From positions 11,054,001-11,118,000 of the forward strand of contig CM074184.1 of NCBI GenBank assembly GCA_037179385.1: a stretch of DNA of 64,000 bases, read 5' to 3'. Both the position numbers and the translations under genes were made by a program. Under the pieces are notes generated by a model that made no database searches, was not told where the DNA came from, and saw nothing but the letters and a program-made list of their open reading frames with translations. This document shows, piece after piece, positions 36,003 through 48,658 of the stretch. Within the stretch, counting starts at the first letter, position 1. The number at the start of each line of letters is the position of its first letter. The DNA comes from Holothuria scabra (Eukaryota > Echinodermata > Holothuroidea > Aspidochirotida > Holothuriidae).

Positions 36003-36415
36003 AGCCGCAGTCACACTACAGGGAACTTGAATCAGATTCCAATAAAATTTTTGTGTTTTTTTGTAAAATTCTTCTCCATCTCTGGTGGAAAGAGCCCAAA
36101 ATTTTCACTTGTGTAAATACATGAACTGTACTGCTGGACTATTAAAAATTAAATTGATGCTAATTATTTTGTGAAGTCACATCCACAGGCAGATTTTATG
36201 GGATTACTCTGTCCGATAAAAAATGTATGTCAGTGTGATGAAAAAATCAGTTCGCATTTTATGTTTAGATATCAGATGCAAATCATGTTTTTACAGTGTG
36301 CACTTGTTAAAAATTTTTGGCTCTTTCCGACCCGAGATAGAGAAGATTTTATCAAAAAAAAGAAAAAAAATTTGATCGGAATCCGATCTGAATTTCTTTT
36401 AGTGTGACCTCGGCT
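36003..36415. mobile_element. Long-arm foldback element, 413 bp
   Basis: The first and last ~110 bp are inverted copies. Landmarks are AGCCGCAGTCACACTA against TAGTGTGACCTCGGCT, GGAAAGAGCCCAAAATTTTC against its complement near 36310, and CAGATTCCAA against ATCGGAATCCG. No clear target duplication. Non-coding. Confidence 0.85.
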
Positions 36416-38213
36416 GAAGGGACTTGTTACATGCTGTACCTAGCTTTCATGAAAGATGTCCAATGAATGCAGTCAGATCTGGTTTGTTTATATCTCACTG
36501 GGGAAGTCCATTCAAATAGTTGGCTTACCAGCCAAGCCTAAGATAGTTGATCACAAGTGTTTTCCATGAACAACATGCACAGGTTGGTCTTTGGACCCTA
36601 ACCTAGTTGATCATATTACAGGAAGTCTATTATTTATGACCTTGGTGCCCTATGGTATGTCACCATTCTGAATGACGCCTTGTTAAATACCTAACCTGGC
36701 CTTCTGACTGGGCCATGGGTGCCATGAAATATTTTCTGCCAGTTGAATGACTTTTAAAGGGGCTAATTGAGTTGATCTTGATAACTTATTGAAAGTTTTT
36801 TAGGGTGCTACCACATGAAAATGCTTATAATGAACATGATTAGTCAAGTTTCATAGTTAAAGAAAAAGTTAAAATTTTAAATTTTGAATAGTGTTGACTT
36901 GTATCAAATTTGTGCATCTATAGTGTGAAGAATGTCTGGTCAGGAATTTTTGAAAACCGAGTTGACTCTTTAACCAGTCACTCATAACAGTTACTTGTAT
37001 GTAGGATGTGAGGATTTTTTTTAAGTTTTACCATTTGTCATTAGTACTGTATGCATGTGAAGAAAACTTAACATCTTTGGATTTTTTTTTCAATTTTATA
37101 AACCAACTCAATGAGCCACTTGAAGCTTTTCTGTTCCAGTTGCTATTTTCATCCCTGAGAACAGGTAACAGTGTGTATGGTTGCCATGGTGACATGAAGA
37201 CAGTTTGAACTCCTGTTAACCTGGTTTTAATATGTTCAGAAACCTGAATTCTCACACAGAAACTTGAAAGCTGAATTTGAACTTCATATTTGAATTTTTA
37301 TACAGTGATGATTGTTTATCTTATAGTTACAGCACCTTGAATTGCCTTACTGCATGATGCAAAACCTGCAACCTATAAACTGTTTCCAAATAGGAATTAC
37401 AAAGAGTAAGAGAATGTTGGACATTGTTTTAGATCTGCCCTGAATGCTAAAATGTTTAGCAGTTGTAAAGGGGGTCACCTTAAACTTAAACAAAAATGTA
37501 AGTGAAACTAAGCTGTAGCAGTATATCTGTAGTATGTGTAATGCAATCTCACTAAAATTATCGATATCCAGTTTGGAACAATATACATATAGAAAACACA
37601 CACACTGTAATACCTAGAAGAATATTGATATTGATAATATGGATATTCTACACAAATACCAATATTTTATCCCAGTGTTTCACTACTGATGTGTACATTC
37701 AAAATTGATACTCAATGCATGGATACTGTATAGTATTTTACTTCCAAATAGCTTAGGCCGGCTCAGGTAGCCCTACGTATGTAAGTTCACCTCTCGTGAC
37801 ACCAACGTCAAAACAAATTCATCAAACATTCTATGAGAAAGATAAACATATAGCAGGGTGTGAATTTAAGGAATTTTCATTGGTAGTCCGAAGGACTACC
37901 TACTTGTGAACATTCCATACAATTTGGTCGTCCTCCATCAGTGTTGGTCGTCCTTCAAAACTCAGGATAAAAATTGGCAAAACAAGTGTTTCAATAAATT
38001 TTGCATGAACTTTAATTGTTTCAGGCAGTTATGATGGTATGCCTGTGGCCATGATAACATGGCAGGCACAGCAAATTTAATTATGACGTAAGCAGTAGGA
38101 CCGCTAGTGTTTTGATGAGAAGCAAATAATTTCTGAAGCGGCAACTTGCATTTTATTAAGTGTTTATCCGATAATGGATATGTCGGAACTTGCCCACAAC
38201 AGATAACTCACAG
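36416..38213. other. Gene-free interval
   Basis: No recognisable gene. From 37.86 kb a GGTCGTCC-type word appears (37927, 37950), and related words recur at 39.07-39.16 kb. Confidence 0.4.
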
Positions 38214-38237
38214 TTAATATTGACCCGATACCAATGA
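38214..38237. repeat. 24-bp perfect direct repeat, copy 1
   Basis: TTAATATTGACCCGATACC followed by AATGA recurs exactly at 39498-39521, 1284 bp downstream. Confidence 0.9.
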
Positions 38238-39429
38238 CAAAAAAAAAATCTTCCGTAAGCACAACACGATTTTGTTACCATTGCAACATTATAGTTATAC
38301 TTATTTATACTTATTTTGAACTAAGTCTGCATGTGTCCGTTACTCTGTCTCTGTGAAAAAATTTCTGTGTTTCTGACGAAACGTTCAGTAAAGCTATCAA
38401 TCACGATGTATTTGATGTAGCCAAAATCATGAGCCAGCTAAGAACCCCGTTCGTAAGAAGCACATCCCGTTACCTAGGCTATCACAATAGACAACATTAA
38501 CACCTTCAGGAACGTACCAAACATTCATAGCTGCTGAGCGATATAAACCGCATAACTTGAATCAAAACACCTTGTCAGCAAATTATGTAACTAAAAGCAT
38601 AGCAAATGATAATAACCTTATCCCATACACAGCCGGATGGCTGGTTACGATACTTCATGAGATCATGCATTTTGTTTCAGGGTCTCTTGACTTAGCTCTT
38701 TCAATCGAACGTTCGCGATGGTGAACGTTGTGCATGCTTCTCTGTTGTACACAGACTGCTGGAAATCCCCATTGAGTTACTGTTACTTACATGTGGCGAA
38801 ATTCACAGAGTAAAACTCCACTGAGATTTGTCACAAGATTCGGAGGAATTTGACTTACGTAAACGGACATTGGATTTGTTTACTGAATTGCCTATAGATT
38901 GCACATTGCGGTGCATGCACTGTGGTATAGATGTACGTAACTGTTGAAAGGACGCTACAAGCAAGCACTCGGTGCACTTGTTTGCTACGGATTTCTACAC
39001 AGAACAACATCAGGATTTCAGCAAATATTTTCACAGAAAGCACTGTTGACTATGCCTACCCTGTGCACTTTGGTCGTCAGCAGGACGACCGCGCAAGCGT
39101 GTTTTGGTGCATTGTGGTGGTCCGACGGAAATTTAGGTCGTCTCGGACTATCGGACAACCGCTAATTTAGCATACAGGTAGAGGAGTAAGTGTATACAAA
39201 CAACACAGTCTGCCCATACCTACCCTGTATTTAAGTAGTGTGTACCTGTCCCACAAAATTTTACCTTGAAATTATGTATAATATCGTTATTTTTGATATT
39301 TTGTCACCAATATATCGATATTTTGATTTGGCAATACCTCTACAGCTTAAGTGAAACACTGTAATAATGAGCAAGTCAAGATCTGAAGCATTGAAAAGAA
39401 TCTTTCCTATTTATTTGCTTCTTTTCCAG
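38238..39429. other. Interval between direct repeats, no gene recognised
   Basis: GGTCGTC words lie near 39071-39150. Overlapping open frames at 38931-39170 have no family resemblance. Confidence 0.35.
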
Positions 39430-39488
39430 AACCTTGATGCTAGTACAAAATGTGGCAATCCCAGTGGCGAGAGATGTTCAGTACAAGG
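39430..39488 (+). CDS. Candidate second exon of the cysteine-rich protein
   Basis: A strong acceptor (pyrimidine tract then CTTTTCCAG) precedes 59 bp encoding NLDASTKCGNPSGERCSVQ plus two bases of a split glycine codon. A GTAAGC donor follows at 39489. Start phase 0 fits the signal-peptide exon, and the two leftover bases fit the single leading base of the exon at 54928. Two cysteines here would begin a cysteine-rich extracellular domain. The 24-bp direct repeat starts 10 nt after the exon. Confidence 0.45.
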
Positions 39489-39497
39489 GTAAGCTAT

Positions 39498-39521
39498 TTA
39501 ATATTGACCCGATACCAATGA
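39498..39521. repeat. 24-bp perfect direct repeat, copy 2
   Basis: Identical to 38214-38237. It lies just inside the intron after the exon at 39430-39488. Confidence 0.9.
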
Positions 39522-39780
39522 AACAGCAGCATGTTAAATGAATTTAGTCCATGCAACACATGAAAATGCAGGTTTGCTGGAATTACAAAGTTGCCCTGGC
39601 CAAAACCTCTTCAACACATTCCATGACGGACAGTGTTAGTCACCGTCCTAACTTAATACCTAAATGAACGTATACTGTGAGTACCAAACTTGGTACATCA
39701 TAACAGTGTATTACAACACCTTTTGTGAATTTTGATGAACAGCTGGACTGTTAAATGGAAGAACTATCATGAACCAATGT

Positions 39781-39970
39781 TGTATGTCTGTGTGTGTGTG
39801 TATGTGTGTGTGATGTACTGCTTGTAACACAATATCTCAAGAATGGTAACTGCCGATTATTTCACACTAAGTGTGTGGGTTGTCAATATTAATTTAAGTT
39901 GACGATACTTTTTGTTTTTGGTGAAGGTCAAAGTTCAGTTGGGGTGATCAGAAGTCAAAACCTTAAGTGT
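39781..39970. repeat. Isolated unit of the 145-bp satellite family
   Basis: A TG run, then CACAATATCTCAAGAATGG, then GTTTTTGGTGAAGGTCAAAG, follows the order of the arrays at 50-59 kb. It is a single diverged unit. Confidence 0.75.
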
Positions 39971-40225
39971 TAACATGCTAAAGACAATAATTCTAAAGTA
40001 TTTTGTATTGAACAACACATAGATTGCCCCTATTCTGTAGATTCATGTTTCATGTAGCTGGTCTGTGAAATTTATTTGAGGATGTTTAAGGCAAAGTCTG
40101 TGAAAATCATAAGGGTTCCCTAAAACTGAAGAGGTTTGTGAAATGAAACAATAGATATGTATGGAAAGTATGTATAGAAATCAATACCCTGGGCTAGCTG
40201 CTATAGCCCAAACTATGATGATCAG

Positions 40226-41502
40226 TTGTGTTTGCACCGGGTAGGAAATTCATACCTGGGTACCCGAACCCCATTACCCGTCAGGTGCCTGACTGTAAAC
40301 CTTGCATCATCTTACTGAAGTGCAAGGTATGCACACTTCATGACTCGACCCATTGGCCCCTTATCTCAGATCGGATCAATTTGACAATAACAATACGTCA
40401 CGTTTTCCTATATCTACAATGTGCCGTTTGTTCTTAACATCATGAGTTTATAAAATTGGACTGGAATTTCAAATTTGATCACACCTTTGCGCTGTTAGTA
40501 TTACCTTCTGTGGCTTTTGTCCAGTTTGCCATAATGTGTGCATTGGAACCAAAAAGTAACTACGAATTGTCACTGCAAATTGTGTACTTTGTTACAGTAA
40601 TGTACCACCTCAAGCAAGTGTTCAAATTTCTCATAGTAAACTGCTTTCTTGGTACGTTTATGAAAAAGCAACTATCTGTCTGTTCGTTATAATGACAGTA
40701 AAAAACTTCTTATGCATCCCCTGGCTGAGATTTCACCTGCACAGTACTGTTAAATACGTACTGTAATACATACTGTAATATACGGTAGCGACCATACACT
40801 TACGAACGTTCGTTCTTTTGTTGCCTGGGTGCTAGTGTTCCATGTTTTTAAGTCAGGATTGGGTTCTGTAAGTCTTGAAGAAATTCTTAGTAGAGCTCAT
40901 TTTTGTAATTAGTCTGCTGCTCAGCCCTCTGTGCCTGCATGTTACATCCCGTTTTGTGGGGATTATGCAGTAATTCACCCGAACCAGTACCAGAAGTTGA
41001 TCCACGCATCGTATATTGATTTGGGCATGTGTTTATACGGCAATTATAAGTATAAAATTTCTTACAGATCCTTTGCGCTATTTCTGGGCATAAGTTTAGG
41101 AACGTTGTTGGTCCACATGCACTGCGTGCAAATTATTTATAAGCTGACTTATGAAGATCATTTATCAAAGGGATAGGCTAGACTGTGCACAGTATAGTAG
41201 GCCTATGCCGTTTCGTAATCTGGTATAGGAGTGAATTGATGTTAGAAACACGCATCACAGGATTTGTTTCTGGAAAAGTTCAATTTAACAAAAGCATGTT
41301 ACGGAAACAAACAAAAGCAACTTCATTTCAACATAATTGTGAATGAGATGTAGGTTAATACATTTTGTTAGTTTCAATAGCCATGTTACTTTGCGAGAAT
41401 CAAAAAGAAATCATAGAAAAACGCTACCCCGGTAGTAATTTTCTACCCAGGTTAGGTAGTAACAATGTCGGTTGGGTACCTGGGTACCCGGTACAAACAC
41501 TG
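40226..41502. mobile_element. hAT-like element, 1.28 kb
   Basis: The right end read inward is CAGTGTTTGTACCGGGTA; the left is TTGTGTTTGCACCGGGTA. ATGATCAG flanks both ends (40218-40225, 41503-41510), an exact 8-bp duplication. CCTGGGTACCCG and GGGTACCTGGGTACCCGG lie just inside. Interior open frames (40228-41176) show no transposase motif, so it is non-autonomous or decayed. Confidence 0.85.
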
Positions 41503-41510
41503 ATGATCAG

Positions 41511-43034
41511 ACAATGTCAATGATCAATCAATGTTGAACTGGGAGTTCCCAAAGAAAATATTTCATTTCGAATTAACAAAGATGGAAGGCAGTGTTGTAC
41601 ATTCCAACTTACAGTGTGACTTGATGCCTTCTTTGACAAAGAAAACCCAATTTTCCTGCAATTTTGTAGAACCACTTATTTTGTATCTCACAACTCATCA
41701 TTTCCAAATTAAATATAAATGGGAAATGTATTGTGTACAAGTAACATGTGCACTTGGGGAGGGGCAGGGGGCTTCCCTACTGTAAACACTGGGAAGCAGT
41801 CTGACTGAGCCAAAAGGGCTGTTGCTCTTAGCTGTCATTTGTGATTAAGTATGCTTTAAATATATAGCTCCTTTTCCCTCTCAGTTCCATTCCAAAAGAC
41901 CCCTCGTACACAACAGCAAACAGTTAAATCTCACACCTCCTCTTTTGAAACTTCAAAAATATGTTCGTATCTTGACACTCCCAGGACATACATTATTTAT
42001 AAAGATGACTGCCTGTATACTGTTCATAATGAGGCACCATTTTGCATCTAGCCAGTTTTGATTGTGAACTAGTACCATCTACTCTTTAAATTCCTCCTGA
42101 TGGCAGCCAGGGGTTCAGTTGTCCTCAGTCCATCACACTTCACAATTCCTACAGACACCACTGTTTCGCACCAAAATCAAATTGTGCTGCGGGTATGAAT
42201 GGTTGAAAATTCTTAGTTGTTAGTATGTAAGAATTTGCAAAAGTGCCTTTGCAGGCCAAATAATTTAAGTGACTCTGTGTGTTTGACAGAGGTTAAACAG
42301 CCTTGTCAACTGTTTTGTTTTAAGCAGAACTTTTCTGTTTTCTATCTTTGATACCCATAATAATCAAAATGTTCTGTTTATCCAGCTTTTAGTATTACAG
42401 GTAAACTACTTAAAATGCAAAATGCTGAATTTTGCGAAATTAGCATTGTGGATCACCTGTTATATGTTCCATTTTCAGTGTTAGATGTTGTTTTTGGGGA
42501 TGGTTATGTTGGCAAGTACTTAATTCATTCTTCCAAAACATTTGTCAGAACCTTTAAACAATTCTTTGGAACAATAAACAATAAACAAATAAACAATCCT
42601 CACTGTGAAAATTCTTGCAGGTTGTGTTCAATTTCCATAAAAATAAGGAAAAAAATGTTCCAACCCCTGTACAATGCAAATGTCTAGTAGTTCAATTCTT
42701 TATCTGCTCTTATGCAACAACATAATAAATGAAGAAGCTCAAAGTGAAAAACAATGTTTTTAACAAATCTTATTCTAAACACATGACTGTTCATGTTATA
42801 ACATCCAAGTGCTGCTGTACCTGAGCATGGATACTCCCAAGGTTATAGCAACACAAAAGCCTCTATTTGTTAGTGTGGGTGATTCAAATTCTTCCTACAG
42901 GAAATGGTATCAGTTTGGTCTGTTAAACGTGAGACTTGGATAATTGTTTCAGGCAATTAACATATCCTTACTGCAGACTTTACTGCTTCTGCCTACTCAT
43001 TATGTTGCTGAGTGAGCCACTGGAGGTCAACAGG
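41511..43034. other. Gene-free interval
   Basis: No gene is recognised. Open frames at 41531-41785 and 42415-42687 lack family resemblance. Confidence 0.4.
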
Positions 43035-43960
43035 TCAAAACCTCACAAATTCTCGATGATGATAACTGCAGACTCTAACAGTCCAAGGTAAGGTCCAAAT
43101 CCAAGCCCACCCATACATTGGATTCCGATTCACACATGCAATTCTCACATTTGAATCCCAAAGAAGATTAACAATGTCTTTGGTGCGCAAACAGACAAAT
43201 GTATACTCACTGTTTAACTGAAACAATTTCGAAATAACATTACAAGCATGCTCAAGGTGATCAGTACAGACATCGACATTAGGTCTGGAATTAGACCACA
43301 TGTGTGGAAATAGCCTCTGTAGCAGTTTAGCTGTAAAGTACCTAGCCAGGGAAAGATGAATGGGTATGGGGACTTCCCCACAGTCCATTAGAGGGAAGAA
43401 ACGTCTAACAAGAAGGGCATCCATTTTATCCCTCAGATTGTCAAGATTTAATCCTCCATTTACCTTAGACATGACCATAGCTTTCAGGTGTTCCAGATCT
43501 GGCTTTTTGTCTCCCCAAATGAATGCAAAAGTGGTCTTATTAATTTCCTTCAGAACTGACTCTGGCATGTTTAATACAGGAGCAACAAAATATAACAGAG
43601 GAAATAGGAGAGAAGTAACAACCACAACTTTGCCAATAAGAGGCAAGTGAGAAGATTTCCAGAGGTTTGCCCTAGCTACTATCTTTTTACTTTTTCAGAC
43701 CAATTTTGCAGGACGGCATTGTTAGAACCAAACCAGATGCTGGTAATTTTAATGCTAGAATAACTCCACTCAAGATCAACTGGTATATGCTTTGAGGCCA
43801 TCAACTCCAGCTTAAGTCCCTGGGTTTTCTCCAGATTAATAGTGGCACCTGTAGCTCTCTGAAAAAGCTCAAAGGCTTAAATAAATTGCACAATATCCTG
43901 AACATTAGAAGAGACACATGTTGTATCATCCACATATTGAAAAAACTTGATCTTCTTATT
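43035..43960 (-). pseudogene. L1/Tx1-like LINE ORF2 fragment, broken
   Basis: On the minus strand the reverse transcriptase active-site motif YVDD is read at 43925-43936. It is followed by an INLEKTQGLKLEL segment (family pattern: LNxxKTEGL) and an IKITSIWFG segment. After stop codons and a frame change, a 203-codon open frame (43646 to 43035) encodes PLIGKVVVVTSLLFPLLYF, FAFIWGDKKPDL and NGGLNLDNL, the C-terminal part of L1-type ORF2. The endonuclease and most of the palm are missing on the 5' side. Internal stops (one after VQFI, two after EKVKR) show it is dead. Clade is inferred. Confidence 0.85.
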
Positions 43961-46677
43961 TGTCCCCCCTCCCCCCCTTTAAAGAAAAACCCTCAATTTG
44001 GGTTTTATCTTGGATTTGTTGACAATTTCCCCTTCTGACATTTATTCTATGAGAGGTGTATGCTTGTCATGTAGGTGATTTATGTTTGAGACAGTATGTT
44101 CACATGGCAGGGAATCACACAATGTTTTGTGGTTCATTCCTGCACAAAAATTATGAAGATTTCATTCTCAAACAAGGTCTACCACTTAAAAAGTTATCTG
44201 CAATAATACAGAGCTACAGTTTTGCACCAAATGCTCACATATGAACATGTATGCAGTAATTACAGGAAGTGATGTATAGACTGTGGTGTATTATACTGCA
44301 AGTTTTGCTACTGTACCCTTTTATATTATTATGGTAAACTACAGGAAGTTGTGCACCCTCCACAGAAACCACAAATCTTCCTCACATGAATGTGAAAATG
44401 CTTTGTTGTACAGTGAAAACTCCTTGATAATATTGTGTCAGGAACTTTGGTGAGCTTGTCTAATTCCCTTCAGAGTCTTACATATGATTTTACAGTGTAT
44501 GCTGCAAACTTACACTTGTGTACTGTACTATAGTACAACTGCTTGCTTTTGTTTTTTTTTTACTTCAATGCTACTCCTAGTTACAAGTGTAATTGTTACA
44601 TGTATAGCAAGCAGTACTTTGCAGTGGTCATGTTTCACGAGATGCGTAGCTCCCAAGTTCCGAGAGGCTAGATGCAGGTCCAACTGATCTGTCCTTTGGT
44701 GGATTGCTGGCTTTTGGGAGGGGTTAAAGGGGAGGGGTGTCACCCTACCCTTTTAGAAAAATTTTTAATGTTAGAAGTGTCTACATGCAAAATGGTGGCG
44801 CTTTTTTGGCAAATCATTCAACACAATTTAGACAGGTTACCGCCACAAAAAATCAGTACAGTACTGAATTTTTTGCGAAACCTCGAAAAATATTGCATCG
44901 AGAAGTTAGCCAAAATAATATTGTACAGATACGGCTCACCAATTACTTAAACCTCTCCTACTCACAATGTTCAATCGCTAATGTTGCCGTAAATTTTGGT
45001 GCTGTACCGGTACAATTTGCAAACCTCAACTCGATGTGCCACTGACGGTCTTACCGTGCTGAAAGTTATTTCCCATATACAGTTTGTCTTCCTACATCCC
45101 CCATGGCCTTCTTGAAAATACACAGTTAAGACTGTCAAGAACTGTCAAGAACTGTCAAGACACTGTCCAAGACACTGGACAGTCTAGAACATTCGTTTGA
45201 TGGGAAGCTCATGAGACAAGCCCTGCCTCTAACCCACAAAGTGGGCATTCATTTTTGCTATTGAGGGTGGTGTTGCATAATGTTGTTACACTATTAAAAC
45301 AGTGACAACCTGACAGGAATATTTTCCATACCTGCTGCAAAGGTTGTAGCTAATAGTGATATTGCGACAGCAAACATACTGTAGGTCCGTACATACCTAC
45401 GGAGTAATTTGTTCGGGTTTGCATCGTAAATAGCGGTGCAAAAACGGGGAAAAATTGGTAATTGGGATACATCATTCGATCTTGAATAGCAGACTTGCGA
45501 TGCAAAATTTCAGCAGGTATTGTGACTTTGAATGTTCGCAGAAAATAAAACCAGAAATTGGATGTCATGAAAACTGATCATGCAAAACAAAAAAAATGGT
45601 TTGTTTGTTTCCAAATAAAATCACCTTCATTTTCTGCTTTCAAGAGTTTTAACCCCAAAACTCGCTCCGCAGGAGATGCATTGTTTACTATGTACATTGG
45701 CATTGAAGGCAAAATCCGTGGAAAGCAACTGATTTTGCCCTTGATTATTCTGGTAATGACAGGAGACTTTTGCCGTCGATTAATCTTTACATTAATCTCA
45801 GTCAAACATGCTCTACATTCTCAAATCACTGTTTAAATGGTGAATATTTAAGGCTGTAAACATGGTTTGAAATTATAGATCACTGGGTAAATATTTCATG
45901 CTTTTGTTCATGATGCATAAACTCACAATACCATTCTGTACGGTTCTACTAGATGCGAAGAAACTTTGCGCCAAGCCACGCCTGCATTCCAAATCGGCAA
46001 CTGCCGATCAATGCAAGTTTGCCCTCGAGACTAGGCTAGGCTCAGAAATCTTAATGTAGAACCTTGTTAGGATAGCACAGGAGAGGAGCCAAAACAAGGA
46101 ACTCTGAAGGAAAACATCGTACAAGGAAATTGCTGAAGTAAAGTTTTTAAAAATATTAACCAGGGCTTAGTTTGAGTATTCTACGCATGCCGTGAAACTA
46201 TTAAATGAAGTGAATGTCATCTAGATAATTTTGTATGCCTATCAGCTTTTACGTTTTGGGCTGGCTACCTTGAGAAGGGAATACCTGTACAGTAGAATGT
46301 ACTAGTGTACTGTCTTAAAGTCAGATTTTAAGGGACACTGAGGAGATCATAGGTTCACGTTTTTGACAACTTATGAAAGGATTTAAGAAGCCTCAAAACT
46401 TGCTCAGATTATCATAAGTTTTAGAAGCTACTAAATTAATTAAGCTGATGACCTCTTTTTTCCATCTGTATTATGCTGAATTGGGTGAAATGTTTTGGAC
46501 ATTTTGGGGTGAATCTCTGTCCTATAGGATTAGCTTGATTCTTCACATCGGCAGTTACTCTGCTTGGTTGTACATTGTAGGAGATGGAGCTTTGATTCAT
46601 AAAATATAATGGGTGTGGGTAGACTAATTGGTAGTCAGTATGTCGTTACAAGTAAGTGGTGGCCCAATTTTAGGTAA
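43961..46677. other. Gene-free interval with short tandem repeat
   Basis: No recognisable gene. Around 45125-45185 the words AAGAACTGTC/AAGACACTGTCC repeat four to five times. Confidence 0.45.
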
Positions 46678-46743
46678 GGGAAATCAGCGAACTTGGAAGA
46701 ACCCCCTAGTGACAATTTGGACAGTGATGATGAAGAGGATTAA
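46678..46743 (+). other. Possible terminal exon encoding an acidic tail
   Basis: A frame open after an AG at 46677 reads KSANLEEPPSDNLDSDDEED and stops at TAA 46741-46743. An AATAAA polyadenylation signal sits at 46768-46773. The strongly acidic tail, the stop and the nearby poly-A signal look like a gene's 3' end or a retrocopy. I cannot name the protein and the acceptor is weak. Confidence 0.25.
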
Positions 46744-47277
46744 GGATGGTTGCATCTGATGAATGTCAATAAAAGATGGCACTGTTCTCTGATTGGTTGC
46801 TTTCATATGTCTGAATGTCATACCACTGCTCCTGTTCTAAAATGACGCTTAGCAGCTACAGTAGGACCATGAATGGGATAAAGAGAGTGCATTTTTTTCG
46901 GCTTTCTAAGACTAGGTACAAACCAATTCAAGGAGGGAATTACATTGCTATTAATGAAGTGTCATAGACAATTTATTTTCATGGCTTTATTTTGGTCTTT
47001 GAATTGACAAACAAACATTTTCAAACGAAAGGTAGCAAAGCAAGAAGTTTAGAAAAATTTTGAAGAGATCCCATAAAATGTCATCGAGAGCTGCTGTACA
47101 GAAATTGCCCTGGAGACATCTAAGGGAAGTTTTTGGCCTGAGTGTAGTTATACTGCATACGTGATACAGGTCATATGGACGCATAAAGCATGATGTTTCA
47201 TTACCTGTAATACCATGCCTACCCTTCAGTCTTGGATTCTGTTGTTTTTTTGCAAGCTGCTGTAAAAATATATACAA

Positions 47278-47705
47278 CTACCAGCTGGAGTTCACGGCCC
47301 CACCCCCTGTGGGGGTTGGGGGTCGAGCCACTCCAACCCCCACCGATCCGGCACTTCGTCGGGTTCTAGAGGAAGAAATGTGCTCCCTGCTAAACAAGGG
47401 CACTGTAGCAAGGACGACCGGAGAGGAGGGCCCCCTCTTCCTCTCGTCCTTCTTCCTGGCCCCGAAGAAGAACAGCTCCTGGAGGCCAATCCTCAACCTG
47501 AGGCCGTTGAACGCCGCCTACATCCGGTCGCAGAGGCGTTCCCCATGGAGACCCTCGTGGTGATTATCCCGGCTCTGCGGGTCAGGATGTGGGCAGCGAC
47601 CCTCGACCTCAAGGATGCGTATCTTCACATCCCAATCGCCCCGGCGTCGCAGAGATTCCTCGCCTACGAGTACAGGGGAGAGTCGTTCAACACACTCTTC
47701 TCCTG
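47278..47705 (+). pseudogene. DIRS-type retrotransposon reverse transcriptase fragment
   Basis: A GC-rich island in an AT-rich window. It opens with YQLEFTAPPP, runs through FLAPKKNSSWRPILNLRPLN (frame of 47309), then shifts frame to read FPMETLVVIIPALRVRMWA and ATLDLKDAYLHIPIAP (frame of 47380). This order is that of the amino-terminal half of a DIRS1-like (tyrosine-recombinase) retrotransposon reverse transcriptase, where LDLKDAY holds the first catalytic aspartate. The sequence stops abruptly after ESFNTLFS, before the LPFGL and YxDD motifs. RNase H, recombinase and terminal repeats are absent. One frameshift between the two blocks makes it non-functional. The base composition suggests a fairly recent arrival. 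Confidence 0.8.
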
Positions 47706-48036
47706 ATGCAATTAAGATGTAGCAAGGGGTAAGTATATTCGTTCGTGAATACACCCACCAGGAAGGTGGGGGGATTATGCCATTAATTCATTGCACTGTG
47801 CACTTTGTATATACAGTAGAAATCCGTTACTGCACGACACAAGTCTAATTTTGTCGCGACAAACTTCAATGTAAATTTTAATACTGTGTGAATTTTGCCA
47901 CACACAGTAACTCAGTGGGGAGAAAAACTCATCGGCGCTTTGTGAGTTTCTGTTGGTAGTAGTCTCTCATAAACTTACTTGTACACGATAGAAAGATGTG
48001 AATGGTTAAAAACATACTCTCGCCTGAAAAACTTTC
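47706..48036. other. Short interval without a gene
   Basis: Nothing is recognised between the DIRS fragment and the TIR element. Confidence 0.4.
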
Positions 48037-48650
48037 GGCTCTAATTTAGTTTCCGCACCCAAAACTTGCGTCATAGGCTGCTGTAGGGTTAGGGGTTACG
48101 TATGCATAGTAATAGGGTTAGGGTTACGTACGCATAGGTATAGGGTTAGGGTGTGCCATATGAAGGTGTATGCATGCATAGGAACTGTATACGTAGGTGT
48201 ATATAAACATATACCTATACCCATACTGTACATACTGTATGTACACCCTCAAGTACATACATACTTAGCTACAGGTATAGGTGTATGTATATAAGTATAC
48301 CTATAGCTATATATAATAGTATTATTGGAGAGTACTTATATTATTTTTAATCCCTCAACCGGCAACAGGGCTCGTAGCACAGTAGGCAAGCGCACTGGTC
48401 TACATGCTCTAATTGCTATACCGCTAGGGTCGAGGGTTCGGGTCCTGGTACTAACAATGCTTTTCTTTCTTCCACAGCACTAACCATTCACTTTTTTCCA
48501 CAGTACATGCACGTAGCGCTGTTTCCTGAGTAAGGAAAAAAAAAGAAAAGGAAAAAAAAAAAAAACTTTAAAGTTTGAGCACCCTCTTTTAAAGCTGTGA
48601 AGTCAGTTAAAATTATGTCCACTTCTGGATACGGAAGCCCAATTAGTACC
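48037..48650. mobile_element. TIR element with tRNA-like unit, copy 2 (614 bp)
   Basis: Left GGCTCTAATTTAG and right CCCAATTAGTACC are eroded inverted repeats. AAACTTTC lies on both sides (48029-48036, 48651-48658), a perfect 8-bp target duplication. The interior is collinear with 16812-17533: two TTAGGG-containing units, the ATACGTA palindromes and the tRNA-like unit at 48368-48452. The 27-28 bp array is much shorter here. Confidence 0.9.
48368..48452 (+). repeat. tRNA-like unit inside TIR element copy 2
   Basis: A-box-like TAGCACAGTAGG at 48375-48386 and B-box-like GGTTCGGGTCC at 48435-48445. The B-box is unchanged from copy 1. Confidence 0.7.
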
Positions 48651-48658
48651 AAACTTTC

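Noticed and set aside
38238..39497. Calling the 1.26-kb block a LINE-type insertion because of the 24-bp direct repeat
   Set aside because: The A-run is at the left rather than the right end, no element motif is present, and the block contains a plausible host exon.
43360..43650. Plus-strand ORF of 96 codons
   Set aside because: Shadow of the LINE reverse transcriptase frame on the minus strand.
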